Source: Eledone cirrhosa
Taxonomy: Eukaryota > Mollusca > Cephalopoda > Octopoda > Eledonidae
Direction of reading: 5' to 3'
DNA: 64,000 nucleotides
Assembly: GCA_964016885.1 (NCBI GenBank)
Contig: OZ024748.1
Span: forward strand, 37,481,047 to 37,545,046
Numbering within the stretch: the stretch's first letter is position 1; the number at the start of each line of letters is the position of its first letter. The notes under the pieces were generated by a model. That model saw only the letters and a program-made list of their open reading frames with translations, did not search any database and was not told where the DNA came from. This document shows positions 24,301 to 38,800 of the stretch, piece by piece. The position numbers were made by a program, and so were the translations under genes.

Positions 24301-27300
24301 CTAGATCTAGTGTGACAATGTTAGTGTCAGTGTTAACTACCTCTAGATATAGTATGACAATGTCAGTGTCAGTGTTAACTACCTCTAGATCTAGTATGAC
24401 AATGTCAGTGTCAGTGTTAACTACCACTAGATCTAGTGTGACAATGTCAGTGTCAGTGTTAACTACCTCAAGATCTAGTGTGACAATGTTAGTGTCAGTG
24501 TTAACTACCTCTAGATCTAGTATGACAATGTTAGTGTCAGTGTTAACTACCACTAGATCTAGTGTGACAATGTCAGTGTCAGTGTTAACTACCTCAAGAT
24601 CTAGTGTGACAATGTTAGTGTCAGTGTTAACTACCTCTAGATCTAGTGTGACAATGTTAGTGTCAGTGTTAACTACCACTAGATCTAGTATGACAATGTC
24701 AGTGTCAGTGTTAACTACCTCTAGATCTAGTGTGACAATGTTAGTGTCAGTGTTAACTACCACTAGATCTAGTATGACAATGTCAGTGTCAGTGTTAACT
24801 ACCTCTAGATCTAGTATGACAATGTTAGTGTCAGTGTTAACTACCTCTAGATCTAGTGTGACAATGTCAGTGTCAGTGTTAACTACCTCAAGATCTAGTG
24901 TGACAATGTTAGTGTCAGTGTTGACTACCTCTAGATCTAGTGTGACAATGTTAGTGTCAGTGTTAACTACCTCTAGATATAGTATGACAATGTCAGTGTC
25001 AGTGTTAACTACCTCTAGATATAGTATGACAATGTCAGTGTCAGTGTTAACTACCACAAGATCTAGTGTGACAATGTTAGTGTCAGTGTTAACTACCTCT
25101 AGATCTAGTATGACAATGTTAGTGACAGTGTTAACTACCTCTAGATCTAGTATGACAATGTTAGTGTCAGTGTTAACTACCACTAGATCTAGTATGACAA
25201 TGTTAGTGTCAGTGTTAACTACCTCTAGATCTAGTATGACAATGTTAGTGTCAGTGTTAACTACCTCTAGATCTAGTATGATAATGTCAGTGTCATTGTT
25301 AACTATCTCTAGATCTAGTGTGACAATATCAGTGTCAGGGTTAACTACCTCAAGATCTAGTGTGACAATGTTAGTGTCAGTGTTAACTACCACTAGATCT
25401 AGTATGACAATGTCAGTGTCAGTGTTAACTACCTCTAGATATAGTATGACAATGTCAGTGTCACTGTTAACTACCTCTAGATCTAGTATGACAATGTTCG
25501 TGTCAGTGTTAACTACATCTAGATATAGTATGACAATGTCAGTGTCAGTGTTAACTACCACTAGATCTAGTGTGACAATGTCAGTGTCAGTGTTAACTAC
25601 CTCAAGATCTAGTGTGACAATGTTAGTGTCAGTGTTAACTACCTCTAGATCTAGTATGACAATGTTAGTGTCAGTGTTAACTACCACTAGATCTAGTGTG
25701 ACAATGTCAGTGTCAGTGTTAACTACCTCAAGATCTAGTGTGACAATGTTAGTGTCAGTGTTAACTACCTCTAGATCTAGTGTGACAATGTTAGTGTCAG
25801 TGTTAACTACCACTAGATCTAGTATGACAATGTCAGTGTCAGTGTTAACTACCTCTAGATCTAGTGTGACAATGTTAGTGTCAGTGTTAACTACCACTAG
25901 ATCTAGTATGACAATGTCAGTGTCAGTGTTAACTACCTCTAGATCTAGTATGACAATGTTAGTGTCAGTGTTAACTACCTCTAGATCTAGTGTGACAATG
26001 TCAGTGTCAGTGTTAACTACCTCAAGATCTAGTGTGACAATGTTAGTGTCAGTGTTGACTACCTCTAGATCTAGTGTGACAATGTTAGTGTCAGTGTTAA
26101 CTACCTCTAGATATAGTATGACAATGTCAGTGTCAGTGTTAACTACCTCTAGATATAGTATGACAATGTCAGTGTCAGTGTTAACTACCACAAGATCTAG
26201 TGTGACAATGTTAGTGTCAGTGTTAACTACCTCTAGATCTAGTATGACAATGTTAGTGACAGTGTTAACTACCTCTAGATCTAGTATGACAATGTTAGTG
26301 TCAGTGTTAACTACCACTAGATCTAGTATGACAATGTTAGTGTCAGTGTTAACTACCTCTAGATCTAGTATGACAATGTTAGTGTCAGTGTTAACTACCT
26401 CTAGATCTAGTATGATAATGTCAGTGTCATTGTTAACTATCTCTAGATCTAGTGTGACAATATCAGTGTCAGGGTTAACTACCTCAAGATCTAGTGTGAC
26501 AATGTTAGTGTCAGTGTTAACAACCTCAAGATCTAGTATGACAATGTTAGTGTCAGTGTTAACTACCTCTAGATCTAGTATGACAATGTCAGTGTCAGGG
26601 TTAACTACCTCAAGATCTAGTATGACAATGTCAGTGTCAGTGTTAACTACCTCTAGATCTAGTGAGACGATGTTAGTGTCAGTGTTAACTACCTGTAGAT
26701 CTAGTATGACAATGTCAGTGTCAGGGTTAACTACCTCTAGATCTACTATGACAATGTTAGTGTCAGTGTTAACTACCACTAGATCTAGTGTGACAACGTT
26801 AGTGTCAGTGTTAACTACCTCTAGATCTAGTGTGACAATGTTAGTGTCAGTGTTAACTACCACTAGATCTAGTATGACAATGTCAGTGTCAGTGTTAACT
26901 ACCTCTAGATCTAGTATGACAATGTTAGTGTCAGTGTTAACTACCACTAGATCTAGTGTGACAATGTCAGTGTCAGTGTTAACTACCTCAAGATCTAGTG
27001 TGACAATGTTAGTGTCAGTGTTAACTACCTCTAGATCTAGTGTGACAATGTTAGTGTCAGTGTTAACTACCACTAGATCTAGTATGACAATGTCACTGTC
27101 AGTGTTAACTACCTCTAGATCTAGTATGACAATGTTAGTGTCAGTGTTAACTACCACTAGATCTAGTGTGACAATGTCAGTGTCAGTGTTAACTACCTCA
27201 AGATCTAGTATGACAATGTCAGTGTCAGTGTTACCTACCTCTACATCTAGTGTGACAATGTTAGTGTCAGTGTTAACTACCTCTAGATCTAGTGTGACAA

Positions 27301-28540
27301 TGTCAGTGTCAGTGTTATCTACCTCAAGATCTAGTATGACAATGTCAGTGTCAGTGTTACTTACCTCTAGATCTAGTGTGACAATGTTAGTGTCAGTGTT
27401 AACTACCTCTAGATCTAGTGTGACAATGTTAGTGTCAGTGTTAACTACCTCTAGATATAGTATGACAATGTCAGTGTCAGTGTTAACTACCTCTAGATCT
27501 AGTATGACAATGTTAGTGTCAGTGTTAACTACCTCTAGATATAGTATGACAATGTCAGTGTCACTGTTAACTACCTCTAGATCTAGTATGACAATGTTCG
27601 TGTCAGTGTTAACTACATCTAGATATAGTATGACAATGTCAGTGTCAGTGTTAACTACCACTAGATCTAGTGTGACAATGTCAGTGTCAGTGTTAACTAC
27701 CTCAAGATCTAGTGTGACAATGTTAGTGTCAGTGTTAACTACCTCTAGATCTAGTATGACAATGTTAGTGTCAGTGTTAACTACCACTAGATCTAGTGTG
27801 ACAATGTCAGTGTCAGTGTTAACTACCTCAAGATCTAGTGTGACAATGTTAGTGTCAGTGTTAACTACCTCTAGATCTAGTGTGACAATGTTAGTGTCAG
27901 TGTTAACTACCACTAGATCTAGTATGACAATGTCAGTGTCAGTGTTAACTACCTCTAGATCTAGTGTGACAATGTTAGTGTCAGTGTTAACTACCACTAG
28001 ATCTAGTATGACAATGTCAGTGTCAGTGTTAACTACCTCTAGATCTAGTATGACAATGTTAGTGTCAGTGTTAACTACCTCTAGATCTAGTGTGACAATG
28101 TCAGTGTCAGTGTTAACTACCTCAAGATCTAGTGTGACAATGTTAGTGTCAGTGTTAACTACCTCTAGATCTAGTGTGACAATGTTAGTGTCAGTGTTAA
28201 CTACCTCTAGATATAGTATGACAATGTCAGTGTCAGTGTTAACTACCTCTAGATATAGTATGACAATGTCAGTGTCAGTGTTAACTACCACAAGATCTAG
28301 TGTGACAATGTTAGTGTCAGTGTTAACTACCTCTAGATCTAGTATGACAATGTCAGTGTCAGTGTTAACTACCTCTAGATCTACTATGACAATGTTAGTG
28401 TCAGTGTTAACTACCACTAGATCTAGTGTGACAATGTTAGTGTCAGTGTTAACTACATCTAGATCTAGTGTGACAATGTTAGTGTCAGTGTTAACTACCA
28501 CTAGATCTAGTATGACAATGTCAGTGTCAGTGTTATCTAC

Positions 28541-28550
28541 CTCTTGATCT
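28541..28550 (+). other. Plus-frame stop CTCTTGATCT (AGA to TGA), copy 1
   Basis: CTCTAGATCT is CTCTTGATCT, giving TGA at 28545-28547 in the plus frame and Glu to Gln context changes on the minus strand. It also destroys the TCTAGA site. The identical change is at 29847-29849, 1,302 bp (31 monomers) away, so it was duplicated. Confidence 0.88.
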
Positions 28551-29404
28551 AGTATGACAATGTTAGTGTCAGTGTTAACTACCTCTAGATCTAGTGTGAC
28601 AATGTTAGTGTCAGTGTTAACTACCACTAGATCTAGTATGACAATGTCACTGTCAGTGTTAACTACCTCTAGATCTAATATGACAAAGTTAGTGTCAGTG
28701 TTAACTACCACTAGATCTAGTGTGACAATGTCAGTGTCAGTGTTAACTACCTCAAGATCTAGTATGACAATGTCAGTGTCAGTGTTACCTACCTCTACAT
28801 CTAGTGTGACAATGTTAGTGTCAGTGTTAACTACCTCTAGATCTAGTGTGACAATGTCAGTGTCAGTGTTATCTACCTCAAGATCTAGTATGACAATGTC
28901 AGTGTCAGTGTTACTTACCTCTAGATCTAGTGTGACAATGTTAGTGTCAGTGTTAACTACCTCTAGATCTAGTGTGACAATGTTAGTGTCAGTGTTAACT
29001 ACCTCTAGATATAGTATGACAATGTCAGTGTCAGTGTTAACTACCTCTAGATCTAGTATGACAATGTTAGTGTCAGTGTTAACTACCTCTAGATCTAGTG
29101 TGACAATGTCAGTGTCAGTGTTAACTACCACTAGATCTAGTGTGACAATGTCAGTGTCAGGTTTAACTACCTCAAGATCCAGTGTGACAATGTTAGTGAC
29201 AGTGTTAACTACCTCTAGATCTAGTATGACAATGTTAGTGTCAGTGTTAACTACCACTAGATCTAGTATGACAATGTTAGTGTCAGTGTTAACTACCTCT
29301 AGATCTAGTATGACAATGTTAGTGTCAGTGTTAACTACCTCTAGATCTAGTATGACAATGTCAGTGTCATTGTTAACTATCTCTAGATCTAGTGTGACAA
29401 TATC

Positions 29405-29414
29405 AGTGTAAGGG
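29405..29414 (+). other. Plus-frame stop GTGTAAGG (TCA to TAA), copy 1
   Basis: GTGTCAGGG is GTGTAAGGG with TAA at 29409-29411. The minus frame changes Asp to Tyr and stays open. The same change is at 31131-31133, 1,722 bp (41 monomers) away, and marks a second block duplication. Confidence 0.88.
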
Positions 29415-29842
29415 TTAACTACCTCAAGATCTAGTGTGACAATGTTAGTGTCAGTGTTAACAACCTCAAGATCTAGTATGACAATGTTAGTGTCAGTGTT
29501 AACTACCTCTAGATCTAGTATGACAATGTCAGTGTCAGGGTTAACTACCTCAAGATCTAGTATGACAATGTCAGTGTCAGTGTTAACTACCTCTAGATCT
29601 AGTGAGACGATGTTAGTGTCAGTGTTAACTACCCGTAGATCTAGTATGACAATGTCAGTGTCAGGGTTAACTACCTCTAGATCTACTATGACAATGTTAG
29701 TGTCAGTGTTAACTACCACTAGATCTAGTGTGACAATGTTAGTGTCAGTGTTAACTACATCTAGATCTAGTGTGACAATGTTAGTGTCAGTGTTAACTAC
29801 CACTAGATCTAGTATGACAATGTCAGTGTCAGTGTTATCTAC

Positions 29843-29852
29843 CTCTTGATCT
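29843..29852 (+). other. Plus-frame stop CTCTTGATCT, copy 2
   Basis: TGA at 29847-29849 is the copy of the change at 28545-28547. The monomers around both are nearly the same, including a monomer with CTAATATGACAAAG about 130 bp downstream. Confidence 0.88.
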
Positions 29853-31126
29853 AGTATGACAATGTTAGTGTCAGTGTTAACTACCTCTAGATCTAGTGTG
29901 ACAATGTTAGTGTCAGTGTTAACTACCACTAGATCTAGTATGACAATGTCACTGTCAGTGTTAACTACCTCTAGATCTAATATGACAAAGTTAGTGTCAG
30001 TGTTAACTACCACTAGATCTAGTGTGACAATGTCAGTGTCAGTGTTAACTACCTCAAGATCTAGTATGACAATGTCAGTGTCAGTGTTACCTACCTCTAC
30101 ATCTAGTGTGACAATGTTAGTGTCAGTGTTAACTACCTCTAGATCTAGTGTGACAATGTCAGTGTCAGTGTTATCTACCTCAAGATCTAGTGTGACAATG
30201 TTAGTGTCAGTGTTAACTACCTCTAGATCTAGTGTGACAATGTTAGTGTCAGTGTTAACTACCACTAGATCTAGTATGACAATGTCAGTGTCAGTGTTAA
30301 CTACCTCTAGATCTAGTGTGACAATGTTAGTGTCAGTGTTAACTACCACTAGATCTAGTATGACAATGTCAGTGTCAGTGTTAACTACCTCTAGATCTAG
30401 TATGACAATGTTAGTGTCAGTGTTAACTACCTCTAGATCTAGTGTGACAATGTCAGTGTCAGTGTTAACTACCTCAAGATCTAGTGTGACAATGTTAGTG
30501 TCAGTGTTAACTACCTCTAGATCTAGTGTGACAATGTTAGTGTCAGTGTTAACTACCTCTAGATATAGTATGACAATGTCAGTGTCAGTGTTAACTACCT
30601 CTAGATATAGTATGACAATGTCAGTGTCAGTGTTAACTACCACAAGATCTAGTGTGACAATGTTAGTGTCAGTGTTAACTACCTCTAGATCTAGTATGAC
30701 AATGTCAGTGTCAGTGTTAACTACCTCTAGATCTAGTATGACAATGTCAGTGTCAGTGTTAACTACCTCTAGATCTAGTATGACAATGTTAGTGTCAGTG
30801 TTAACTACCTCTAGATCTAGTGTGACAATGTTAGTGTCAGTGTTAACTACCTCTAGATATAGTATGACAATGTCAGTGTCAGTGTTAACTACCTCTAGAT
30901 CTAGTATGACAATGTCAGTGTCAGTGTTAACTACCACAAGATCTAGTGTGACAATGTTAGTGTCAGTGTTAACTACCTCTAGATATAGTATGACAATGTC
31001 AGTGTCAGTGTTAACTACCTCTAGATCTAGTATGACAATGTTAGTGTCAGTGTTAACTACCTCTAGATCTAGTGTGACAATGTCAGTGTCAGTGTTAACT
31101 ACCACTAGATCTAGTATGACAATATC

Positions 31127-31136
31127 AGTGTAAGGG
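31127..31136 (+). other. Plus-frame stop GTGTAAGG, copy 2
   Basis: TAA at 31131-31133 is the copy of the change at 29409-29411. Downstream of it the plus frame stays open to 61748. Confidence 0.88.
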
Positions 31137-34100
31137 TTAACTACCTCAAGATCTAGTGTGACAATGTTAGTGTCAGTGTTAACAACCTCAAGATCTAGTA
31201 TGACAATGTTAGTGTCAGTGTTAACTACCTCTAGATCTAGTATGACAATGTCAGTGTCAGGGTTAACTACCTCAAGATCTAGTATGACAATGTCAGTGTC
31301 AGTGTTAACTACCTCTAGATCTAGTGAGACGATGTTAGTGTCAGTGTTAACTACCCGTAGATCTAGTATGACAATGTCAGTGTCAGGGTTAACTACCTCT
31401 AGATGTACTATGACAATGTTAGTGTCAGTGTTAACTACCACTAGATCTAGTGTGACAATGTTAGTGTCAGTGTTAACTACATCTAGATCTAGTGTGACAA
31501 TGTTAGTGTCAGTGTTTACTACCACTAGATCTAGTATGACAATGTCAGTGTCAGTGTTATCTACCTCTAGATCTAGTATGACAATGTTAGTGTCAGTGTT
31601 AACTACCACTAGATCTAGTGTGACAATGTCAGTGTCAGTGTTAACTACCTCAAGATCTAGTGTGACAATGTTAGTGTCAGTGTTAACTACCTCTAGATCT
31701 AGTGTGACAATGTTAGTGTCAGTGTTAACTACCACTAGATCTAGTATGACAATATCACTCTCAGTGTTAACTACCTCTAGATCTAGTATGACAATGTTAG
31801 TGTCAGTGTTAACTACCACTAGATCTAGTGTGACAATGTCAGTGTCAGTGTTAACTACCTCAAGATCTAGTATGACAATGTCAGTGTCAGTGTTACCTAC
31901 CTCTACATCTAGTGTGACAATGTTAGTGTCAGTGTTAACTACCTCTAGATCTAGTGTGACAATGTTAGTGTCAGTGTTAACTACCTCTAGATATAGTATG
32001 ACAATGTCAGTGTCAGTGTTAACTACCTCTAGATCTAGTATGACAATGTTAGTGTCAGTGTTAACTACCTCAAGATCTAGTGTGACAATGTTAGTGTCAG
32101 TGTTAACTACCTCTAGATCTAGTATGACAATGTTAGTGTCAGTGTTAACTACCACTAGATCTAGTATGACAATGTCAGTGTCAGTGTTAACTACCTCAAG
32201 ATCTAGTGTGACAATGTTAGTGTCAGTGTTAACTACCTCTAGATCTAGTGTGACAATGTTAGTGTCAGTGTTAACTACCACTAGATCTAGTATGACAATG
32301 TCAGTGTCAGTGTTAACTACCTCTAGATCTAGTGTGACAATGTTAGTGTCAGTGTTAACTACCACTAGATCTAGTATGACAATGTCAGTGTCAGTGTTAA
32401 CTACCTCTAGATCTAGTATGGCAATGTTAGTGTCAGTGTTAACTACCTCTAGATCTAGTGTGACAATGTCAGTGTCAGTGTTAACTACCTCAAGATCTAG
32501 TGTGACAATGTTAGTGTCAGTGTTAACTACCTCTAGATCTAGTGTGACAATGTTAGTGTCAGTGTTAACTACCTCTAGATATAGTATGACAATGTCAGTG
32601 TCAGTGTTAACTACCTCTAGATATAGTATGACAATCTCAGTGTCAGTGTTAACTACCACAAGATCTAGTGTGACAATGTTAGTGTCAGTGTTAACTACCT
32701 CTAGATCTAGTATGACAATGTCAGTGTCAGTGTTAACTACCTCTAGATCTAGTATGACAATGTCAGTGTCAGTGTTAACTACCTCTAGATCTAGTATGAC
32801 AATGTTAGTGTCAGTGTTAACTACCTCTAGATCTAGTGTGACAATGTTAGTGTCAGTGTTAACTACCTCTAGATATAGTATGACAATGTCAGTGTCAGTG
32901 TTAACTACCTCTAGATCTAGTATGACAATGTCAGTGTCAGTGTTAACTACCACAAGATCTAGTGTGACAATGTTAGTGTCAGTGTTAACTACCTCTAGAT
33001 ATAGTATGACAATGTCAGTGTCAGTGTTAACTACCTCTAGATCTAGTATGACAATGTCAGTGTCAGTGTTAACTACCTCAAGATCTAGTGTGACAATGTT
33101 AGTGTCAGTGTTAACTACCTCTAGATCTAGTATGACAATGTTAGTGTCAGTGTTAACTACCACTAGATCTAGTGTGACAATGTCAGTGTCAGTGTTAACT
33201 ACCTCAAGATCTAGTGTGACAATGTTAGTGTCAGTGTTAACTACCTCTAGATCTAGTGTGACAATGTTAGTGTCAGTGTTAACTACCACTAGATCTAGTA
33301 TGACAATGTTAGTGTCAGTGTTAACTACCTCTAGATCTAGTGTGACAATGTCAGTGTCAGTGTTAACTACCTCAAGATCTAGTGTGACAATGTTAGTGTC
33401 AGTGTTAACTACCTCTAGATCTAGTGTGACAATGTTAGTGTCAGTGTTAACTACCTCTAGATATAGTATGACAATGTCAGTGTCAGTGTTAACTACCTCT
33501 AGATATAGTATGACAATGTCAGTGTCAGTGTTAACTACCACAAGATCTAGTGTGACAATGTTAGTGTCAGTGTTAACTACCTCAAGATCTAGTGTGACAA
33601 TGTTAGTGTCAGTGTTAACAACCTCAAGATCTAGTATGACAATGTTAGTGTCAGTGTTAACTACCTCTAGATCTAGTATGACAATGTCAGTGTCAGGGTT
33701 AACTACCTCAAGATCTAGTATGACAATGTCAGTGTCAGTGTTAACTACCTCTAGATCTAGTGAGACGATGTTAGTGTCAGTGTTAACTACCTGTAGATCT
33801 AGTATGACAATGTCAGTGTCAGGGTTAACTACCTCTAGATCTACTATGACAATGTTAGTGTCAGTGTTAACTACCACTAGATCTAGTGTGACAATGTTAG
33901 TGTCAGTGTTAACTACCTCTAGATCTAGTGTGACAATGTTAGTGTCAGTGTTAACTACCACTAGATCTAGTATGACAATGTCAGTGTCAGTGTTAACTAC
34001 CTCTAGATCTAGTATGACAATGTTAGTGTCAGTGTTAACTACCACTAGATCTAGTGTGACAATGTCAGTGTCAGTGTTAACTACCTCAAGATCTAGTGTG

Positions 34101-35899
34101 ACAATGTTAGTGTCAGTGTTAACTACCTCTAGATCTAGTGTGACAATGTTAGTGTCAGTGTTAACTACCACTAGCTCTAGTATGACAATGTCACTGTCAG
34201 TGTTAACTACCTCTAGATCTAGTATGACAATGTTAGTGTCAGTGTTAACTACCACTAGATCTAGTGTGACAATGTCAGTGTCAGTGTTAACTACCTCAAG
34301 ATCTAGTATGACAATGTCAGTGTCAGTGTTACCTACCTCTACATCTAGTGTGACAATGTTAGTGTCAGTGTTAACTACCTCTAGATCTAGTGTGACAATG
34401 TCAGTGTCAGTGTTATCTACCTCAAGATCTAGTATGACAATGTCAGTGTCAGTGTTACCTACCTCTAGATCTAGTGTGACAATGTTAGTGTCAGTGTTAA
34501 CTACCTCTAGATCTAGTGTGACAATGTTAGTGTCAGTGTTAACTACCTCTAGATATAGTATGACAATGTCAGTGTCAGTGTTAACTACCTCTAGATCTAG
34601 TATGACAATGTTAGTGTCAGTGTTAACTACCTCTAGATATAGTATGACAATGTCAGTGTCACTGTTAACTACCTCTAGATCTAGTATGACAATGTTCGTG
34701 TCAGTGTTAACTACCTCTAGATATAGTATGACAATGTCAGTGTCAGTGTTAACTACCTCAAGATCTAGTGTGACAATGTTAGTGTCAGTGTTAACTACCT
34801 CTAGATCTAGTGTGACAATGTTAGTGTCAGTGTTAACTACCACTAGATCTAGTATGACAATGTCAGTGTCAGTGTTAACTACCTCTAGATCTAGTGTGAC
34901 AATGTTAGTGTCAGTGTTAACTACCACTAGATCTAGTATGACAATGTCAGTGTCAGTGTTAACTACCTCTAGATCTAGTATGACAATGTTAGTGTCAGTG
35001 TTAACTACCTCTAGATCTAGTGTGACAATGTCAGTGTCAGTGTTAACTACCTCAAGATCTAGTGTGACAATGTTAGTGTCAGTGTTAACTACCTCTAGAT
35101 CTAGTGTGACAACGTTAGTGTCAGTGTTAACTACCTCTAGATATAGTATGACAATGTCAGTGTCAGTGTTAACTACCTCTAGATATAGTATGACAATGTC
35201 AGTGTCAGTGTTAACTATCACAAGATCTAGTGTGACAATGTTAGTGTCAGTGTTAACTACCTCTAGATCTAGTATGACAATGTCAGTGTCAGTGTTAACT
35301 ACCTCTAGATCTAGTATGACAATGTCAGTGTCAGTGTTAACTACCTCTAGATCTAGTATGACAATGTTAGTGTCAGTGTTAACTACCTCTAGATCTAGTG
35401 TGACAATGTTAGTGTCAGTGTTAACTACCTCTAGATATAGTATGACAATGTCAGTGTCAGTGTTAACTACCTCTAGATCTAGTATGACAATGTCAGTGTC
35501 AGTGTTAACTACCACAAGATCTAGTGTGACAATGTTAGTGTCAGTGTTAACTACCTCTAGATATAGTATGACAATGTCAGTGTCAGTGTTAACTACCTCT
35601 AGATCTAGTATGACAATGTTAGTGTCAGTGTTAACTACCTCTAGATCTAGTGTGAAAATGTTAGTGTCAGTGTTAACTACCTCTAGATATAGTATGACAA
35701 TGTCAGTGTCAGTGTTAACTACCTCTAGATCTAGTATGACAATGTCAGTGTCAGTGTTAACTACCTCTAGATCTAGTGTGACAATATTAGTGTCAGTGTT
35801 AACTACCTCTAGATCTAGTATGACAATGTTATTGTCAGTGTTAACTACCACTAGATCTAGTATGACAATGTTAGTGTCAGTGTTAACTACCTCTAGATC

Positions 35900-38800
35900 T
35901 AGTATGACAATGTCAGTGTCAATGTTAACTACCTCAAGATCTAGTGTGACAATGTTAGTGTCAGTGTTAACTACCTGTAGATCTAGTATGACAATATCAG
36001 TGTCAGTGTTAACTACCTCTAGATCTAGTATGACAATTTTACTGTCAGTGTTAACTACCTCTAGATCTAGTATGACAATGTCAGTGTCAGGTTTAACTAC
36101 CACTAGATCTAGTATGACAATTTTTCTGTCAGTGTTAACTACCTCTCGATCTAGTATGATAATGTTAGTGTCAGTGTTATCTACCTCTAGATCTTGTATG
36201 ACAATGTCAGTGTCAGTGTTAACTACCTCTAGATCTAGTGAGACGATGTTAGTGTCAGTGTTAACTACCTGTAGATCTAGAATGACAATGTCAGTGTTAG
36301 GGTTAACTACCACTAGATATAGTGTGACAATGTTAGTGTCAGTGTTAACTACCACTAGATCTAGTATGACAATGTCAGTGTCAGTGTTAACTACCTCTAG
36401 ATCTAGTGTGACAATGTTAGTGTCAGTGTTAACTACCACTAGATCTATTATGACAATGTCAGTGTCAGTGTTAACTACCTCTAGATCTAGTGTGACAATG
36501 TCAGTGTCAGTGTTAACTACCTCAAGATCTAGTGTGACAATGTTAGTGTCAGTGTTAACTACCTCTAGATCTAGTGTGACAATGTTAGTGTCAGTGTTAA
36601 CTACCTCTAGATCTAGTATGACAATGTTAGTGTCATTGTTAACTACCTCTAGATCTAGTGTGACAATGTTAGTGTCAGTGTTAACTACCTCTAGATCTAG
36701 TATGACAATGTCAGTGTCAGTGTTAACTACCTCTAGATCTAGTATGACAATGTCAGTGTCAGTGTTAACTACCTCTAGATCTAGTATGACAATGTTAGTG
36801 TCAGTGTTAACTACCTCTAGATCTAGTGTGACAATGTTAATGTCAGTGTTAACTACCTCTAGATCTAGTATGACAATGTTAGTGTCAATGTTAACTACCA
36901 CTAGATCTAGTATGACAATGTTAGTGTCAGTGTTAACTACCTCTAGATCTAGTATGGCAATGTTAGTGTCAGTGTTAACTACCTCTAGATCTAGTATGAC
37001 AATGTTAGTGTCAGTGTTAACTACCTCTAGATCTAGTATGACAATGTCAGTGTCAGTGTTAACTACCACTAGATCTAGTGTGACAATGTCAGTGTCAGGT
37101 TTAACTACCTCAAGATCTAGTGTGACAATGTTAGTGTCAGTGTTAACTACCTCTAGATCTAGTATGACAATGTCAGTGTCAGTGTTAACTACCACTAGAT
37201 CTAGTGTGACAATGTCAGTGTCAGGTTTAACTACCTCAAGATCTAGTGTGACAATGTTAGTGTCAGTGTTAACTACCTCTAGATCTAGTATGACAATGTT
37301 AGTGTCAGTGTTAACTACCACTAGATCTAGTATGACAATGTTAGTGTCAGTGTTAACTACCTCTAGATCTAGTATGACAATGTCAGTGTCAGTGTTAACT
37401 ACCACTAGATCTAGTGTGACAATGTCAGTGTCAGGTTTAACTACCTCAAGATCTAGTGTGACAATGTTAGTGTCAGTGTTAACTACCTCTAGATCTAGTA
37501 TGACAATGTCAGTGTCAGTGTTAACTACCACTAGATCTAGTGTGACAATGTCAGTGTCAGGTTTAACTACCTCAAGATCTAGTATGACAATGTCAGTGTC
37601 AGTGGTAACTACCACAAGATCTAGTGTGACAATGTTAGTGTCAGTGTTAACTACCTCTAGATCTAGTATGACAATGTCAGTGTCAGTGTTAACTACCTCT
37701 AGATCTAGTATGACAATGTCAGTGTCAGTGTTAACTACCTCTAGATCTAGTATGACAATGTTAGTGTCAGTGTTAACTACCTCTAGATCTAGTGTGACAA
37801 TGTTAGTGTCAGTGTTAACTACCTCTAGATATAGTATGACAATGTCAGTGTCAGTGTTAACTACCTCTAGATCTAGTATGACAATGTCAGTGTCAGTGTT
37901 AACTACCACAAGATCTAGTGTGACAATGTTAGTGTCAGTGTTAACTACCTCTAGATATAGTATGACAATGTCAGTGTCAGTGTTAACTACCTCTAGATCT
38001 AGTATGACAATGTTAGTGTCAGTGTTAACTACCTCTAGATCTAGTGTGACAATGTCAGTGTCAGTGTTAACTACCACTAGATCTAGTGTGACAATGTCAG
38101 TGTCAGGTTTAACTACCTCAAGATCCAGTGTGACAATGTTAGTGACAGTGTTAACTACCTCTAGATCTAGTATGACAATGTTAGTGTCAGTGTTAACTAC
38201 CACTAGATCTAGTATGACAATGTTAGTGTCAGTGTTAACTACCTCTAGATCTAGTATGACAATGTTAGTGTCAGTGTTAACTACCTCTAGATCTAGTATG
38301 ACAATGTCAGTGTCATTGTTAACTATCTCTAGATCTAGTGTGACAATATCAGTGTCAGGGTTAACTACCTCAAGATCTAGTGTGACAATGTTAGTGTCAG
38401 TGTTAACTACCTCTAGATCTAGTATGACAATGTCAGTGTCAATGTTAACTACCTCAAGATCTAGTGTGACAATGTTAGTGTCAGTGTTAACTACCTGTAG
38501 ATCTAGTATGACAATATCAGTGTCAGTGTTAACTACCTCTAGATCTAGTATGACAATTTTACTGTCAGTGTTAACTACCTCTAGATCTAGTATGACAATG
38601 TCAGTGTCAGGTTTAACTACCACTAGATCTAGTATGACAATTTTTCTGTCAGTGTTAACTACCTCTCGATCTAGTATGATAATGTTAGTGTCAGTGTTAT
38701 CTACCTCTAGATCTTGTATGACAATGTCAGTGTCAGTGTTAACTACCTCTAGATCTAGTGAGACGATGTTAGTGTCAGTGTTAACTACCTGTAGATCTAG

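Larger units (their letters stand above)
24300..35900. repeat. Mosaic sub-array with 27- to 58-monomer spacings
   Basis: Marker variants repeat at several whole-monomer distances: GTGTTGACT at 24921 and 26055 (1,134 bp, 27 monomers); TTCGTG at about 25,498 and 27,598 (2,100 bp, 50); TACATCTAG at 27241, 28795, 30097, 31903 and 34339 (37, 31, 43 and 58 monomers apart). GTGTTTACT occurs once (near 31,515) and 36-bp monomers are absent. Overlapping registers suggest repeated block duplications and deletions of different sizes, with no single stable higher-order unit. Confidence 0.82.
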
